Source: Calocera cornea HHB12733
Lineage: Eukaryota > Basidiomycota > Dacrymycetes > Dacrymycetales > Dacrymycetaceae
Reading direction: 5' to 3'
DNA: 64,000 nt
Assembly: GCA_001632435.1 (NCBI GenBank)
Contig: KV423930.1
Span: 117,170 to 181,169 of the forward strand
The notes below the pieces were generated by a model. The model did not search any database, was not told where the DNA came from, and worked only from the letters and a program-made list of their open reading frames with translations. Position 1 is the stretch's first letter; each line of letters begins with the position of its first letter. Shown piece by piece: positions 47,371-58,085 of the stretch. A program made the position numbers and the translations under genes.

Positions 47371-50300
47371 CTACCGCCTCCTCAGATGCCCCGCCTGCGC
47401 ATACCGCTTGTTGGCCTCCTCCAGCTCCCTCTTCGCGCGCGCGTACTCCCCGTCCTCCTCGTCGCTGCTGTCCCCGCTGCTCGCGCGCATGTGCCACCCG
47501 CCGTCCTCAGGATCCTCCCCGTCCAGCGCCGGCCCCTTCTCGGGCGGCGGCGGCCGGTCATGCAGCTGGAACCCGCGCTGGGGGGAGGGCTGACTGCCGT
47601 GGGTGGAGCTGGACTTGGCGGGGGCAGGAGGTGTGGACAGGTACGAGCGGGACGGCTTAGCGTTCGCCAACTCGTCCATGCTAACCTTCCAGGGGTCCTC
47701 GGGGAAGTCTTCGGCCGCCGGGGTGGGCGTAAGGCTGGGCGGGACATCGAGTCGCACGCTCTTGCGCCGCGTGGGCTTGTCGCTCGCTACCGCCGTCGAC
47801 TCGGACACGCCCGAGTCGTTCTCCCCCTGCTGGGTGACGGGCTGCGGGGCCGGTGGGACGACAGGGCTAGGCACAAAGGGCGGCATAGCGCGCACGGCGA
47901 TCGGCGTGCTCTGCTCCTCCTCGAGCGGCACCGTGCCGAGCCTGGGTGTGCCCTGGCCCGGCGTGCCAGAGTACGCGCTCTCACTCCCGCTGTCTTCCAT
48001 CTCCTCCAAGCCAGTCTCGTAAGCCGAAGCATCATCGCCCGAGGTGCCGAAAGTGGCGGCACTCGCTGGACGCGGCTTTAGCCCGTCAGGCGGCTGGGGC
48101 CTCGGTTGCGCCTCGGTCGGGAGCGCTGCGGCAGTAGCGACCGGCGTAGCGGGAGACATTGGAGCAGCAGGTGCCGGCGCTGGGGGCTGCTGGGCGATGG
48201 GTGCCGGCGGCGGAAGGGCGATGATTGGTCTTGGCGGTTCAGGGGAGGGCGAGCGTGTCCGCAGCGCGCTCTTGATGGGCATAGGTGCCCTGGCGGACGG
48301 GACGGGCGTGTGGTGCACATACTGCCCGCCGACGCCCGTCGAGGACCCGGACGAGTGCGAGCCCGCCGTCGCGCCCGATGCGGAGGCGGCCAGCGCCGAG
48401 CTTGGGTGGAGCGTCGTTGCCGGCGGGGGCTGGGCGCGCTGGGGGCGCACATGGGCGGAGCTGGCGGAGGTGCTCGTGGACAGGTTGCGCGAGAGGTTGT
48501 TGTTGGCGGCGGCGGTGTGCCCGTGCGCGGTGCTCGCGGAAGTGCTCGTGGACAGGTTCCGCGCGAGGCTGGACGCACCGTTCGGCCGGGGCGTTTGCTG
48601 GGCCTTGGTTGGCTGAGCCGATTGAGGCGCCGGCGCCGGCGGGCCAGAAAGTGGCAGCATCGTCGTCGCCGGCGCGGGAGCCTTGACGCTGATCAGCCCG
48701 TCCGCCGGGTCCCTCAGCACCCGGGGAGGAGCCTTGATCTCCACCAGGCCCTTCCCGACTCCTCCTCCTCCTCCCGCCCCGCCCTCATTCTCATCCAGCA
48801 CACTGAGGATATTCGGCCCGCCCGAGGGGGCGCCGCTCATCCTATGCTGCTGCCTGGCCGAGGCGGAGGCGGAGGGCAAGGGCTTCTTCTTCGCGCCCGC
48901 TGCGCCAGGGGCAGAGTTCGGCGGCGCAGACATGCTGCTCCTCGTCGTCCCGCTCCTGGAGAGCGCCGCCCCAGGTGCACTTGCACCGCCAGGCGGAGCA
49001 GTAGCGGTGCTCATGGCACTGCGCCCCGTGCCGCTCCTTGCCAGCCCCGCGGCGTGCTGACCGCCCGCGCGGCCGGGCGTGCCAGCCCCAGCGCCAGCAG
49101 ACTCGTGCACGCTCCGCCGATTCCCAGTCCCACTCGCCTCGCTGATCGTGCGCAGGCGCGTGAACCCTTCCTGCTGCCTCGCCCCACCGCCCGGCATACC
49201 CCCTACCCCTACGCCAGCCCCTATCCCAGCCCCAGCCCCAGCCCCAGGAGTGCTCATCGTCCTCGTGCGCGCTGCGGCGTCCAGCCGGCTCTCGAGCACC
49301 TCCTGCGGGCTGAGCGCGCGCTGCTGCTCCACGACCCTGCGCTGGCTCGGCGAGCGCGTGGGCGTGCTGCCGCTCCCGTTGGCGACCGACGCCCCGCGCG
49401 TCAGGCCGGCCGGAGGGGCCTTCCTCCTCCCATCCCCTCCACCGCTCGCATGCGGGCTCTCGCTCCCCCAGCGCTGGTCCAGCGCCGGCCTCGCACCCCC
49501 AGCAGCACGCGGATTCTCGACCGTCACGAGCGCCGAGACGTCCTCGTCGCTCGACTCGCCGCGCCAGCCGTGCATGTCCCTTATCCGCCTGTCCGTGCGG
49601 GTGTTCCACCCACCCCCACCTCCGCTCCTATCCTTCTTCCCCCAGCCAGAGCCAGACCGATCACCGAACGGGGGGCTCTCGCGCCCGTCCCTGCCCCCGC
49701 CGCCAAGGTGCAACGCATGCGCGATCGTGCCGAAGAACCCGCGCTTCTTGTTCTGCCGCGTGGGCAGCTCGTACGAGTCCAGGCTCTGGCTCGACGGCCG
49801 CCGTTGCGTGCCGTACGCTGATGGCCGCGGGCGGGGGAGCGAGCCCGTGAGCGGCGAACCGGAGATCTGGACTGCTGGCGGGGGCCCGCGCGGGCCCAGA
49901 TCGGACTGGGTCGACGGGAGGGGAATGTGCTTCGATTGACGCCGGCTGGGCGTGCTGGAAGAGACGGTGCGTGTGCGGACGGGTGTCTGCGGCTGGTGTG
50001 GGTGGGCGTGGGGGTGCTGCTGCCGGTGCTGCGGGTGCGGGTGCGGGTGCTGCGGAGGCGGCGTGCTCGTGGGGAAGCTCATCGAGTTGCGCGGCGCGTT
50101 CTCGTGTACTATCAGCGCGCCGTGGTCCTCACTGTCCGAGCCGTCGTCCTCCGGCGGCGGCTGGATCTGCTGACGTGATTGCGGTCTCGGCTGCTGTTGC
50201 TGCTGCTGTTGTCGCTGTTGTTCCTGCTGCTGCATCTGAAGTTGCTGTTGCTGCTGCTGCTGATGTTGCAGTTGCATCTGATGCTGGGTCGGCGTCCCCG

Positions 50301-51396
50301 CCCGTTCACGGAGCGGGAGCAACCTCGAGTCGGGGATGAACGTCGCGCTGATCGCGTGCGCAGGCGGGACGACCAAGCTGAGTCTCTGCTCCGCCTGCCC
50401 CGGCCTATACGTCTCCGCGCTCTGCCTCCCTCCCATCGCCTGGTCGGGGAAGCCGTACATGCCTGGCAAGTGTGGCGCGGACTGGTGCGCCGGGCCGGAG
50501 CCGGGGCCCGTGAACTGCGCGATTTGGGAGGCGGACTGGGAGGGAGAAAGAGAATCGGTTGAAGGGGAGACGGCGCGCGGGGGCGGGCGGTGCGTGTAGG
50601 GGGAGGGGTTGGGCAGGGGTTTCTCGTACGCGTTGTTGCCTAGCACATCATCGTCCCGTTGTGTCAGCCGAGGCGCATATATTAGGTGTAAGAGAGCGCA
50701 CCAGTGCCGTTCTGGTATTTGGCCGGTACGAGCGCGCCGAGCGACCCTCTCGCCCGCCCGGTGGCGGTCCTGCACGCCTCCGCGAGCTCGTCCAGCGCCG
50801 CACAGCGCCGCATGACCCCGCGCGCGACGGCAGCCTTTGTGACCTCCTCGAGGTCCTTCTGCCGCTGGGCGAGGTGCTGCTCGCAGGCCTGGAGCTCTGC
50901 CTGTGCGTGGGCGAGCTTGGGCTGGTCGGAGGGCGAGGGGAGGGAGAGCACGGACGAGTGCGGGGAGGAGCTGCTGAGGAGGGAGAGCGGGCCGTGCGTC
51001 GACGCCGGGCGCAGTTTGGACGCTTTGATCAGGCGGGTCACGCTATCTTGTGTCAGTAGTGTCATGAGTGCGGCCGGGGCTGCGGTGCACGCACAGGATG
51101 TCCCTGTCCCTCCTGACCTGGCCGACCTCCTCCTCGCGGTCCTTGACCTCGGCCAGCTCGCCCGTCCACATCTCCATGGCGCCGACATAGCTCCTGACGG
51201 CCTCATGGACGCCGCGGAGGCTTGCCTCGACTGCGCGGAGGACGTCGCCGAGCGGTGCTTGGTGGGCGGATGCGTAGGCTGAGAGGGCTGCGTGGGATGT
51301 GTGGGACGCGGCGAGGAAGGAGGAGAGGGAGGCGGTGGCGGAGGTGTCTGCTTTGAGGAGGGCGACGAGGAGCCGCTCGGAGGGGGAGGGGGCCAT
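47371..51396 (-). CDS. Large low-complexity protein with helical (BAR-like) N-terminus, 1303 aa
   Basis: Three exons: 51396-51095, 51042-50702 and 50639-47371 (introns 52 and 62 nt). The first roughly 215 residues are dense in heptad-like leucine and alanine with Arg/Glu-rich helices (LRAVEASLRGVHEAVRSYVG, ELAEVKDREEEVGQVRRDRD, LAHAQAELQACEQHLAQRQ). This looks like a BAR/IMD-type membrane-curvature domain or another long coiled coil, a tentative reading. The remaining 1080 residues are disordered: a polyQ block near residue 390, many Ser/Pro/Arg segments, and a short duplicated motif RNLSTSTSAS. It ends with a charged helix, KRELEEANKRYAQAGHL. Many SP and SR sites suggest phosphorylation. I cannot name the family; cortical or endocytic scaffolds have this layout. 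Confidence 0.75.
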
Positions 51397-51704
51397 GGCT
51401 GGTGCACCGGGGATGGCCGGGCAGAGGAGGTATATGCACGTCGAGGGCCGGGCGGGGCAGCGGGGCTTGTCGTCAGTAGTAATCAACAGCAGCGAGTCGC
51501 CGTCGCCGTCGCCGTTGCCGTGGCGGTACCACGACACACAAGCAAGAGCAAGAGCAAGAGCAGGAGCAAGAGGCAGGAGCAGAGCGGGGCGCTGCAGGCC
51601 TCTGTTGAGCACCGTCGGGCGGCGGGACGCGGATCGAGGGTGACCCTCGCGATCTCAGGCGCACACACGAGCACGAGCGCGCCTCCTCCCTCCCCTCCTT
51701 CCTT
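51397..51704. other. Promoter of the 1303-aa gene, up to the TIR element
   Basis: 308 bp between the start codon and the left end of the element. The mobile element therefore sits in the immediate upstream region. It contains a GTCGCC-type repeat near 51497-51520 and an AGAGCA-type repeat near 51543-51563. Confidence 0.5.
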
Positions 51705-52063
51705 CACCTGTGGCACACACCAATAGGGTCCCCAGAGGGGGTCAAAATGCGCTCCGTGTCCCGGCCTCCGAGGGGTCCCCTTAGGAGTATGTTGTTGCCA
51801 GATTGCACGCGTCAAGACCTCCCTAATTTGGTAAGGTCTCCGGCAGGGTGTATTGTGCCCGATCCATGGTCATGTGCCCACACATGATCATGTCACGTCA
51901 AAATCAAGTACCCTAGATTGTGTCATCATGCTTAGCCAATGCACACTTGTCCGTCCGTCCCTCTGCAAAGGCACGGAATCCGTGTTGTTTGCCACTATTT
52001 CTTGAATAAAACAATCAACACACAACCGATTCAGTCCAAATCTCCCGGAAACTGCAGCTATAC
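51705..52063 (+). repeat. Left terminal inverted repeat, 359 bp
   Basis: Outer end CACCTGTGGCACACACC, inner end GCAGCTATAC. It contains the 12-bp palindrome ACATGATCATGT at 51882-51893. An ORF on the minus strand (52127-51888) reads outward through the arm. Confidence 0.95.
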
Positions 52064-52896
52064 CATTACCTAAGGCAGAGTTGTAATTGAAATATGGTTT
52101 CAGCTTTGTTTTGTATGCAATCTGCAATACAACAATTCAACATTGCATTGAGATCACAGTCATGTTCATGAACATGACACATTGCATATAGAAAGTCTGT
52201 AAACATTCAGAGACATATGGACAAGCATGATTATAGACAGTTTTTAAGTGCAGAATAAGTCTAAAAAGTAGCTTGTAATGGTCCAAGTATACCCAATATA
52301 CAGCTTCACATTTTGTGTCCAGAAACCAGATGCTGTGATTCTCGAATATTGCATTGATATCATGCACAATGGCTCCAAAAACATATGGGGCATCCTGTAA
52401 GAGCCTTTGGTGGGCAGGCTTTACAAAGCACTAGTATGCTAAGGTTTACTGTCTTATCAGTGTACTACACAACATCTATTTGCGTTAAGTTCTTTATACC
52501 CATGGTCAAACAATTATGGGCAACATTTTCTGGGCACACAAACATCCAACAAAGCCTCAGAGCAGTCTCAGGTATTGTCATAGATGTGCTATCTCATTGA
52601 AACTCTGCAGACAGAGCAGTAATAAATATTTTAATACTGTATTTTTGTTGTTTGAAGGCATGTGAGTACCTGGTCATGATCATGATCATGACAGCATCAC
52701 ATGCCTAATAACACATGGCAAATTGCTGTAATAAGGCTTAGACATCTTTCCACACTCTTAACTAATTGTAATCATTAAGCAGATGTATGCTATAGAGTGT
52801 CACAAGAGTGTGAATGGAGAAATGGAGTAATATTATAACTATAGATAGAAAAAACTATTTATTTTCCAGGTACTTTGCACAGCCTGAAGCCTAGTA

Positions 52897-53255
52897 GTAT
52901 AGCTGCAGTTTCCGGGAGATTTGGACTGAATCGGTTGTGTGTTGATTGTTTTATTCAAGAAATAGTGGCAAACAACACGGATTCCGTGCCTTTGCAGAGG
53001 GACGGACGGACAAGTGTGCATTGGCTAAGCATGATGACACAATCTAGGGTACTTGATTTTGACGTGACATGATCATGTGTGGGCACATGACCATGGATCG
53101 GGCACAATACACCCTGCCGGAGACCTTACCAAATTAGGGAGGTCTTGACGCGTGCAATCTGGCAACAACATACTCCTAAGGGGACCCCTCGGAGGCCGGG
53201 ACACGGAGCGCATTTTGACCCCCTCTGGGGACCCTATTGGTGTGTGCCACAGGTG
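52897..53255 (-). repeat. Right terminal inverted repeat, 359 bp
   Basis: Exact reverse complement of 51705-52063. An ORF on the plus strand (52875-53072) reads outward and shares its last 57 or so codons with the ORF of the left arm. Confidence 0.95.
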
Positions 53256-53793
53256 CCTTCCTTCCTTCCTTCCTTCCCTCCGAACAGAGCACCGTAAGCG
53301 GGGGCCCCGGCCGCCTTCCCCTTTGCCTCCGCCGCCATCGATGCCGATGCGCCTCCTTGTCCTAGCGTGCAAATGCAGCACTAGTTAGTAGGGGATCTTT
53401 CCTTCCTTCTGCACAGAAGCGCGCACGGTACGCCACGCGCTAATGGGGAAACGCTCGATGATGTCATGTCATGCAATATTCTTGAGAACTCGGACCCGGA
53501 CTCTGTGAGCGATGCAGAGCATCCAAGTACTGCACCGCCCGCGTCACGGAAGAGTAAAAGATATAGCAATCTTATGTGCAGCATTAACCTATCCCAAGTC
53601 TAATGGGCCACTAGTTACATACGTACACGCTCAGTATAACGTTAACAGTGTTCTCCATCCCAACTGCAGTCCGAGGGTATCCCACGCCCGGGGTATCATA
53701 TTGCATGACCATAGCGGTCCCCCACCCTCCGTCCGTCGTCGCCAGCTCACTGCACCGGCCGCCCTCGACAGCAGCGCAGCAGGCAGCAAGCAG
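53256..53793. other. Intergenic between TIR element and PPN1 3' end
   Basis: 538 bp starting with a CCTT microsatellite (53256-53275). No gene is seen; it probably includes the PPN1 3' UTR. Confidence 0.5.
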
Positions 53794-55762
53794 CTACTCC
53801 TCCTCCCCGGTCCCAACATACATATTCCTCTTAAACTCCCTCCACACCGCCTTCTCCCCCGTCAGCCTGCGCGCAAGCCTGATCCAGCTCGGGATGGTCA
53901 GGTCGGGCATCTCGTACGGCACGAGGTTCCGGGGCGGCTGCTTGTCCTTCTTCTTCTTCTTCTTGCCCTTCTTGCCCTTCTTGCCCGTCTTCTTGTCGAT
54001 CTCGGAGTCCGCGTCGGGCGTCTCCGAGTCAGAGTCGGAGTCGGCGTCCGAGTCGACATCCAGAGAAGAGTCAGAGGCGTCGACCTCCATCAACGACGGA
54101 TGGTGCATATGCCCCCCAAGCTCGGGCGGTACAAAGTCCCTCGGCAGGAGGTCCCTCCCTTGCTCCTGGCTAGAATTCCACGTCTTCCAGTCATACGTCA
54201 CATACTCGAGCTCCCAAGCCGGCGGGCTGTCCTCGTCCGCCCCCTCCAGCCCCGGCAAAAAGTACTGCGCGTAGCCCGTGAGGGTGAACGGGCCGTTCTG
54301 GAGGGCCGCGGCAGCCGGGTTGGTGTGCCGTGGCTTGCCGCCCACACAGCGCTTGCTGTTCTTCTTCTTGCCCTTGCACGGGTTCGCCGACTTGTCCTTC
54401 TTCTTCTTGTTCTTCTTCTTGTCCTGGTCATTGAGATCGGAGGCTTCCTCCGGCTCGATAGGCGGCGGCGGGTAGATCCCGCTGTCATTGTACGTGTACA
54501 CTCTGATGCCGGGGAAGTACGTCGGCACGACGCTAGCAGGGACGTTGACGACCGCATAGTCTGCATAGTCGACCTTGCTGGGCTTTGGCAGGCCGGAGAA
54601 GTCCTTGAGCAGGTCCTGGTGGTCAAAGTCGTGCGCGCCTCGGATGCCGATGTCGGCCGCGCGGAACTTGGACGACTTTGGCTTGGAGGCTGCGATGACC
54701 TCGTCGAGCGAGATCCAGAAGTAGTGGTCCATGTTCATGTGCCCGTACAGGTGGCCGAGGATGATGTCCTGGAAGCGCAGCGCAAGCTCGCCGTACTTGC
54801 GGTACTGCTCCGTGTCAGCGAGCAGCATATACGGTGCAGGATTGCACTCACGCAGCCGGCATAGTAGTTCCTGTTGCTGGGCGGGACATGGCCGGTGATG
54901 TACACCCTCCATCCGTCGCTCCTGAACCGCTCGAGCTCCCTCTCGAGCCACTCCATCTGCTCGCTCCCCGCATCGTCGTCCTCCACACACCCGTCCACCG
55001 CCTTGTTCGAATCATAGAAGAAGAGGGTGTTGAGCGAGATGGCGGCGAGCTTGTGGTCCGTCAGCAGTGGCGTAGAGTAGTACAGTCCGTGCGCGAGCGA
55101 GCTCAGGTTCGTCTCCGGGGCGAGGATGGGCGCCCACATGCGCGCATATGTCCGCGTGGTGCTGCTCGGCCCGGGGTACATGACGTTGTGTGCTGCTGGT
55201 TGTGTCAGGCCATCCACGGCGCGCATACACAACGCCAGCACTCACGCCACACATCGTTATTCCCGATGCTCGGGATGACGGGCACGCCGCGGTCCCAGAA
55301 CATCTGCTTCATGCGCGTGGTGAGGTACTGGTTGCTCTCCTCGATCTCCTCCTCGGTCCGCGCGAGCTGCGGGTCGTTGTCGTGCCTCGCGCTATCGCCC
55401 GTCCAGACGACCCAGTCGACCTCGCCCGCCCACTTCTCCGCGAACGCCAGTGCGAGGTCGACGAGCCTGATGGGGCTGTCGCAGTCGCTGACGGGGGTGC
55501 CCCAGAAGCCGGCGACGCGCTTGGACTTCTTGCCGAAGTGCGCGCTGTGGCAGGCGGAGGCGGGGCGCGTGTAGGGCGTGTAATGCGAGTCGGGGTGGAT
55601 GTCCGTCAGGTGCAGGAAACGGCCGTGCGGCTGCTTGGCTGGGGGGCGGGCGGGCGGGGTCGGCGCTTGTAGGGGCTGCTGTGGGCCTTGCTGTGCGTCG
55701 GGCGGGCCGGCGAGCCCCAGCGCGGGGAGGAGGAGGAGGAGCAGCGCGTGCGGGAGGAGCAT
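53794..55762 (-). CDS. PPN1: Endopolyphosphatase PPN1, 622 aa
   Basis: Three exons: 55762-55246, 55192-54852 and 54804-53794 (introns 53 and 47 nt). Residues 1-19 are a hydrophobic leucine-rich signal or anchor. Metallophosphatase motifs follow in order: FLHLTDIHPD, WTGDSARHD, IGNNDVWPHNVMYPGP (across a splice; the acceptor at 55193 was preferred because it gives this family sequence), VYITGHVPPSN, and GHLYGHMNMDHYF. Lys-rich (KKKNKKKKDK) and Asp/Ser-rich insertions separate the conserved blocks near the C-terminus. Ppn1 is a vacuolar enzyme that cleaves long polyphosphate chains; the N-terminal hydrophobic segment agrees with delivery through the secretory pathway. The final motif reads GHMN where many metallophosphatases have GHTH. 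Confidence 0.94.
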
Positions 55763-56860
55763 GGTGCTTCACTCGCTGCTCCGCGTGCGTATGTACCAGC
55801 CAAGGCCGGCAGTCGAGGCGACGTGGGGCGGGGCGGGGAGTGGTCGTGCGAGCAGGCGGCCGGCAGGGATCCGGTGGTGTGCGAACGAACGTGGGTTGAT
55901 AAGTCGGCTGAGGGGGGTTGACAGGAGACAGGGGGAGGGGAGAGGGGAGGGAGGGAAGGAGGGAGGAGGGAGAATGCAAAGGAGGCTGTTCTAGTCGGGG
56001 GGAGGGAGCGTGCTGGTGGTGGTGGTGGTGATGATGATGACGATGGCCGTGCGGCCGCGGTCCTGACTGCAGTCGCCGGAGGACACGGACGCACGGTCAC
56101 AGCCCACCGCGCCCCTCTCCCCACGACACTCGCACATTGTGAGGTGTGTGAGGTGGTCCACCCCCCCTAAGCCACATATGTGCCGTGTGTTGGGCGAGGG
56201 ATGCCGTGTGGGCCGCATGCGTGCTCCCATCACCCTTTCTCCCCAATAGGCTCCAGTGACACGGGGCGAAGCGCGAACGTGCGTGCGTCATCGGGTGGCC
56301 TATGATACACCGGGCACAGCCACTGGGCCAGCCGATCGGGAGGCGAACGGCCCCCAACGCCCGGGTGGGAGATGACGTGCAATGATGGTTTGCGCCACTT
56401 CAGGGTTGCACGACTGGGCTATTGGTGGCATTGATGGATTGACAGGGCGCTGAGCACCGCATGCGACTGGGGCCATATGGCCACCACCGGGCAGGGGCGA
56501 TCTAATCTCGCTCTGGTAACAAGTGCTAGCGTTATCATTCATTGACTGGTTGGGTTGGGTCGGTCTACATGGGAATACAGTTGCGTGCGGGAGGTATGCA
56601 TAGTGGCGGTCATATGGTTCATGAGCGGGATGAAGAGAAATACAGGAATGAACACCAGCGGGCACGGGTCGGAGTCGGGAGTGGAAGCGTGGTAGGAATC
56701 GACAGTCAGGGGAAGAAGCGAGCCAGAGCAGAGCAGAGCCGAGCGGGTATCGAACATCGAGCCACAGAGCCAGGGATAAGAGAGAAAGCAGGCGGAACCG
56801 AGGGAACAGGGGGTGCTTCTGCAGGGCCGGGTGAACCCTGCAGTGGGCGGGACCGCGCGC
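55763..56860. other. Intergenic, PPN1 promoter / 3' flank of the 272-aa gene
   Basis: 1.1 kb with a GGAGG-rich tract (55930-55972) and a GGT/GAT-rich stretch (56012-56045) near the PPN1 start. No supported gene. Confidence 0.5.
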
Positions 56861-57730
56861 TCAAGCCTCGTCAGCAATGACGACCTCCTGCGCGTCGACC
56901 TCCTTGCCGCCGCCCTCGCGCACGCGCGTCATCGTCATGCGCATCTTCTCGCGCCCCGTCATGCTGCCCGAGCCGGAGCCGGGGGTGCGCACCTCCTCGC
57001 CCTCGCTGTCGCCCGAGACGGAGCCGTTGCTGCTCTCCCTGCTGAGGGAGGGGGTGAGCTCAGCCTCGTGGCGGTTGCCCGGGCCCAAGCTCAGCCCGCC
57101 GAGCGCGAGGTGCCGGTGCAGCTCCAGCAGCGTCGCCGTCCCCGTCGGCGTGAGCACCTTGTCTCGCAGGGACTTCATCGCGATCGCACGCGCGCGCGTG
57201 TACCCGCCCTCCTCGATGCGCGTCTTTGCCTGGCCTGGGGCACGATCAGCTTGCCACCCTACACGCGATAAGATAAGGCACGCACTGATAAGGCTGTGGA
57301 TGACGTCCCTGGCGAACCGGCCGAGGACGTCGCTGAGGGACTTGCCGTCGGTCGGGAATATGTACAGGTCTTCGGCCGCGAGGTACCGCTGGACGGCGGC
57401 GTAGGCCGAGCTGAGGCCCATCTCCTTCGCGCCGATCTGCGGGTCGTGCAGGATGTGCTCGTGGATGTGCTCGTGTGCCTGGGCCTCGGGGCTCGTCGAT
57501 GGGTAGAAGGAGGCGAGCAGGAGCGCGCTGGGGGAGGTGCTGCTGAGCAGGGGCGTGCTGGCCGGGCGCGGGAGGGGGAGGACGAGGTGGAACGAGGGCG
57601 TGCGGCGCGAGCCCGTGCTCGTGCTGGGCTCGAGAGGTGGCGAGGAGGGCGCGCTGACGCTGGCACTGGTACTGGGCTCGGGGGAGGAGTCGGGCGGGGT
57701 GGGCAGCTGCTGGTGCATTGCGGCGAGCAT
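56861..57730 (-). CDS. Unrecognised protein, 272 aa
   Basis: Two exons: 57730-57286 and 57234-56861, with a 51-nt intron whose splice gives HSLISQAKTRIEEGGYTRARA. The first 80 residues are Ser/Thr/Pro-rich. The middle has a His/Glu segment (AHEHIHEHILHDPQIGAKEM) and a helical region with RYLAAEDLYIFPTDGKSLSDVLGRFARDVIHSLI. The C-terminal third is Ser/Gly/Glu-rich and disordered, with an Arg/Lys/Met stretch (REKMRMTMTRVRE). No family is recognised. A TATATA element 61-67 bp upstream supports the gene and its start; a second in-frame ATG lies four codons downstream. Confidence 0.72.
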   Translation of the reverse strand: MLAAMHQQLPTPPDSSPEPSTSASVSAPSSPPLEPSTSTGSRRTPSFHLVLPLPRPASTPLLSSTSPSALLLASFYPSTSPEAQAHEHIHEHILHDPQIGAKEMGLSSAYAAVQRYLAAEDLYIFPTDGKSLSDVLGRFARDVIHSLISACLILSRVGWQADRAPGQAKTRIEEGGYTRARAIAMKSLRDKVLTPTGTATLLELHRHLALGGLSLGPGNRHEAELTPSLSRESSNGSVSGDSEGEEVRTPGSGSGSMTGREKMRMTMTRVREGGGKEVDAQEVVIADEA

Positions 57731-57790
57731 CTTTTCGTTGAGGGGCAGACAGTTGAGTGTATGCGCCTCTATGTGGGGGGGTGTGGGCGG

Positions 57791-57797
57791 TATATAA
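57791..57797 (-). promoter_or_regulatory. TATA box of the 272-aa gene
   Basis: TTATATA on the minus strand, 61-67 bp upstream of the ATG at 57730, in otherwise GC-rich sequence. Confidence 0.5.
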
Positions 57798-58061
57798 GGA
57801 TTTTCCCGGGCAGGCTCAGGGACTTGGCAGCGTTCGCGTTGACGTCGGGTTCCCAGCGCTGCGGTAGCGAGGTGCTGCGTTTGAGTTTGGGTGTGGGTTT
57901 GGGTTTGGGTTTTGGGAGGCGAAGCAGGAAATAATAGGCACCGGGAGCGCGGCGGTGGGCACAGGGATCGACGTCCGGGAGCGGGCTTGGCGGGAGCGGG
58001 CGATCTGGTAATTCGAGAAGGCGATCAGAGCCGGGGTTTGGGAAGGCGAGAAGCTTGCTGA

Positions 58062-58085
58062 GAATTCGAATTCGAATTCGAATTC
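58062..58085. repeat. GAATTC hexamer tandem repeat, 4 copies
   Basis: Four perfect GAATTC units followed by a GGATTC variant; intergenic. Confidence 0.95.

Larger units (their letters stand above)
51705..53255. mobile_element. TIR (foldback-type) element, 1551 bp, no transposase recognised
   Basis: Two arms of 359 bp (51705-52063 and 52897-53255) are reverse complements with no mismatch found by eye. They enclose an 833-bp AT-rich core that contrasts strongly with the GC-rich surroundings. The outermost bases are CACCTG...CAGGTG. The element is flanked by an 8-bp CCTTCCTT direct repeat (51697-51704 and 53256-53263), compatible with a hAT-like target-site duplication, although the site is a CCTT microsatellite. 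Longest ORFs in the core (76 and 71 codons) have no transposase motif, so this is most likely non-autonomous. Perfect arms imply recent insertion or ongoing gene conversion. Confidence 0.9.

Noticed and set aside
48106..49821. 571-codon plus-strand ORF
   Set aside because: Antisense shadow of the 1303-aa gene; Arg/Ala-rich with no motif.
53512..54864. 450-codon plus-strand ORF
   Set aside because: Antisense to PPN1, whose metallophosphatase motifs establish the coding strand.
57884..57914. TTTGGG-rich stretch resembling telomere repeat
   Set aside because: Only a few irregular units and not TTAGGG-type; better explained as simple G/T-rich sequence.
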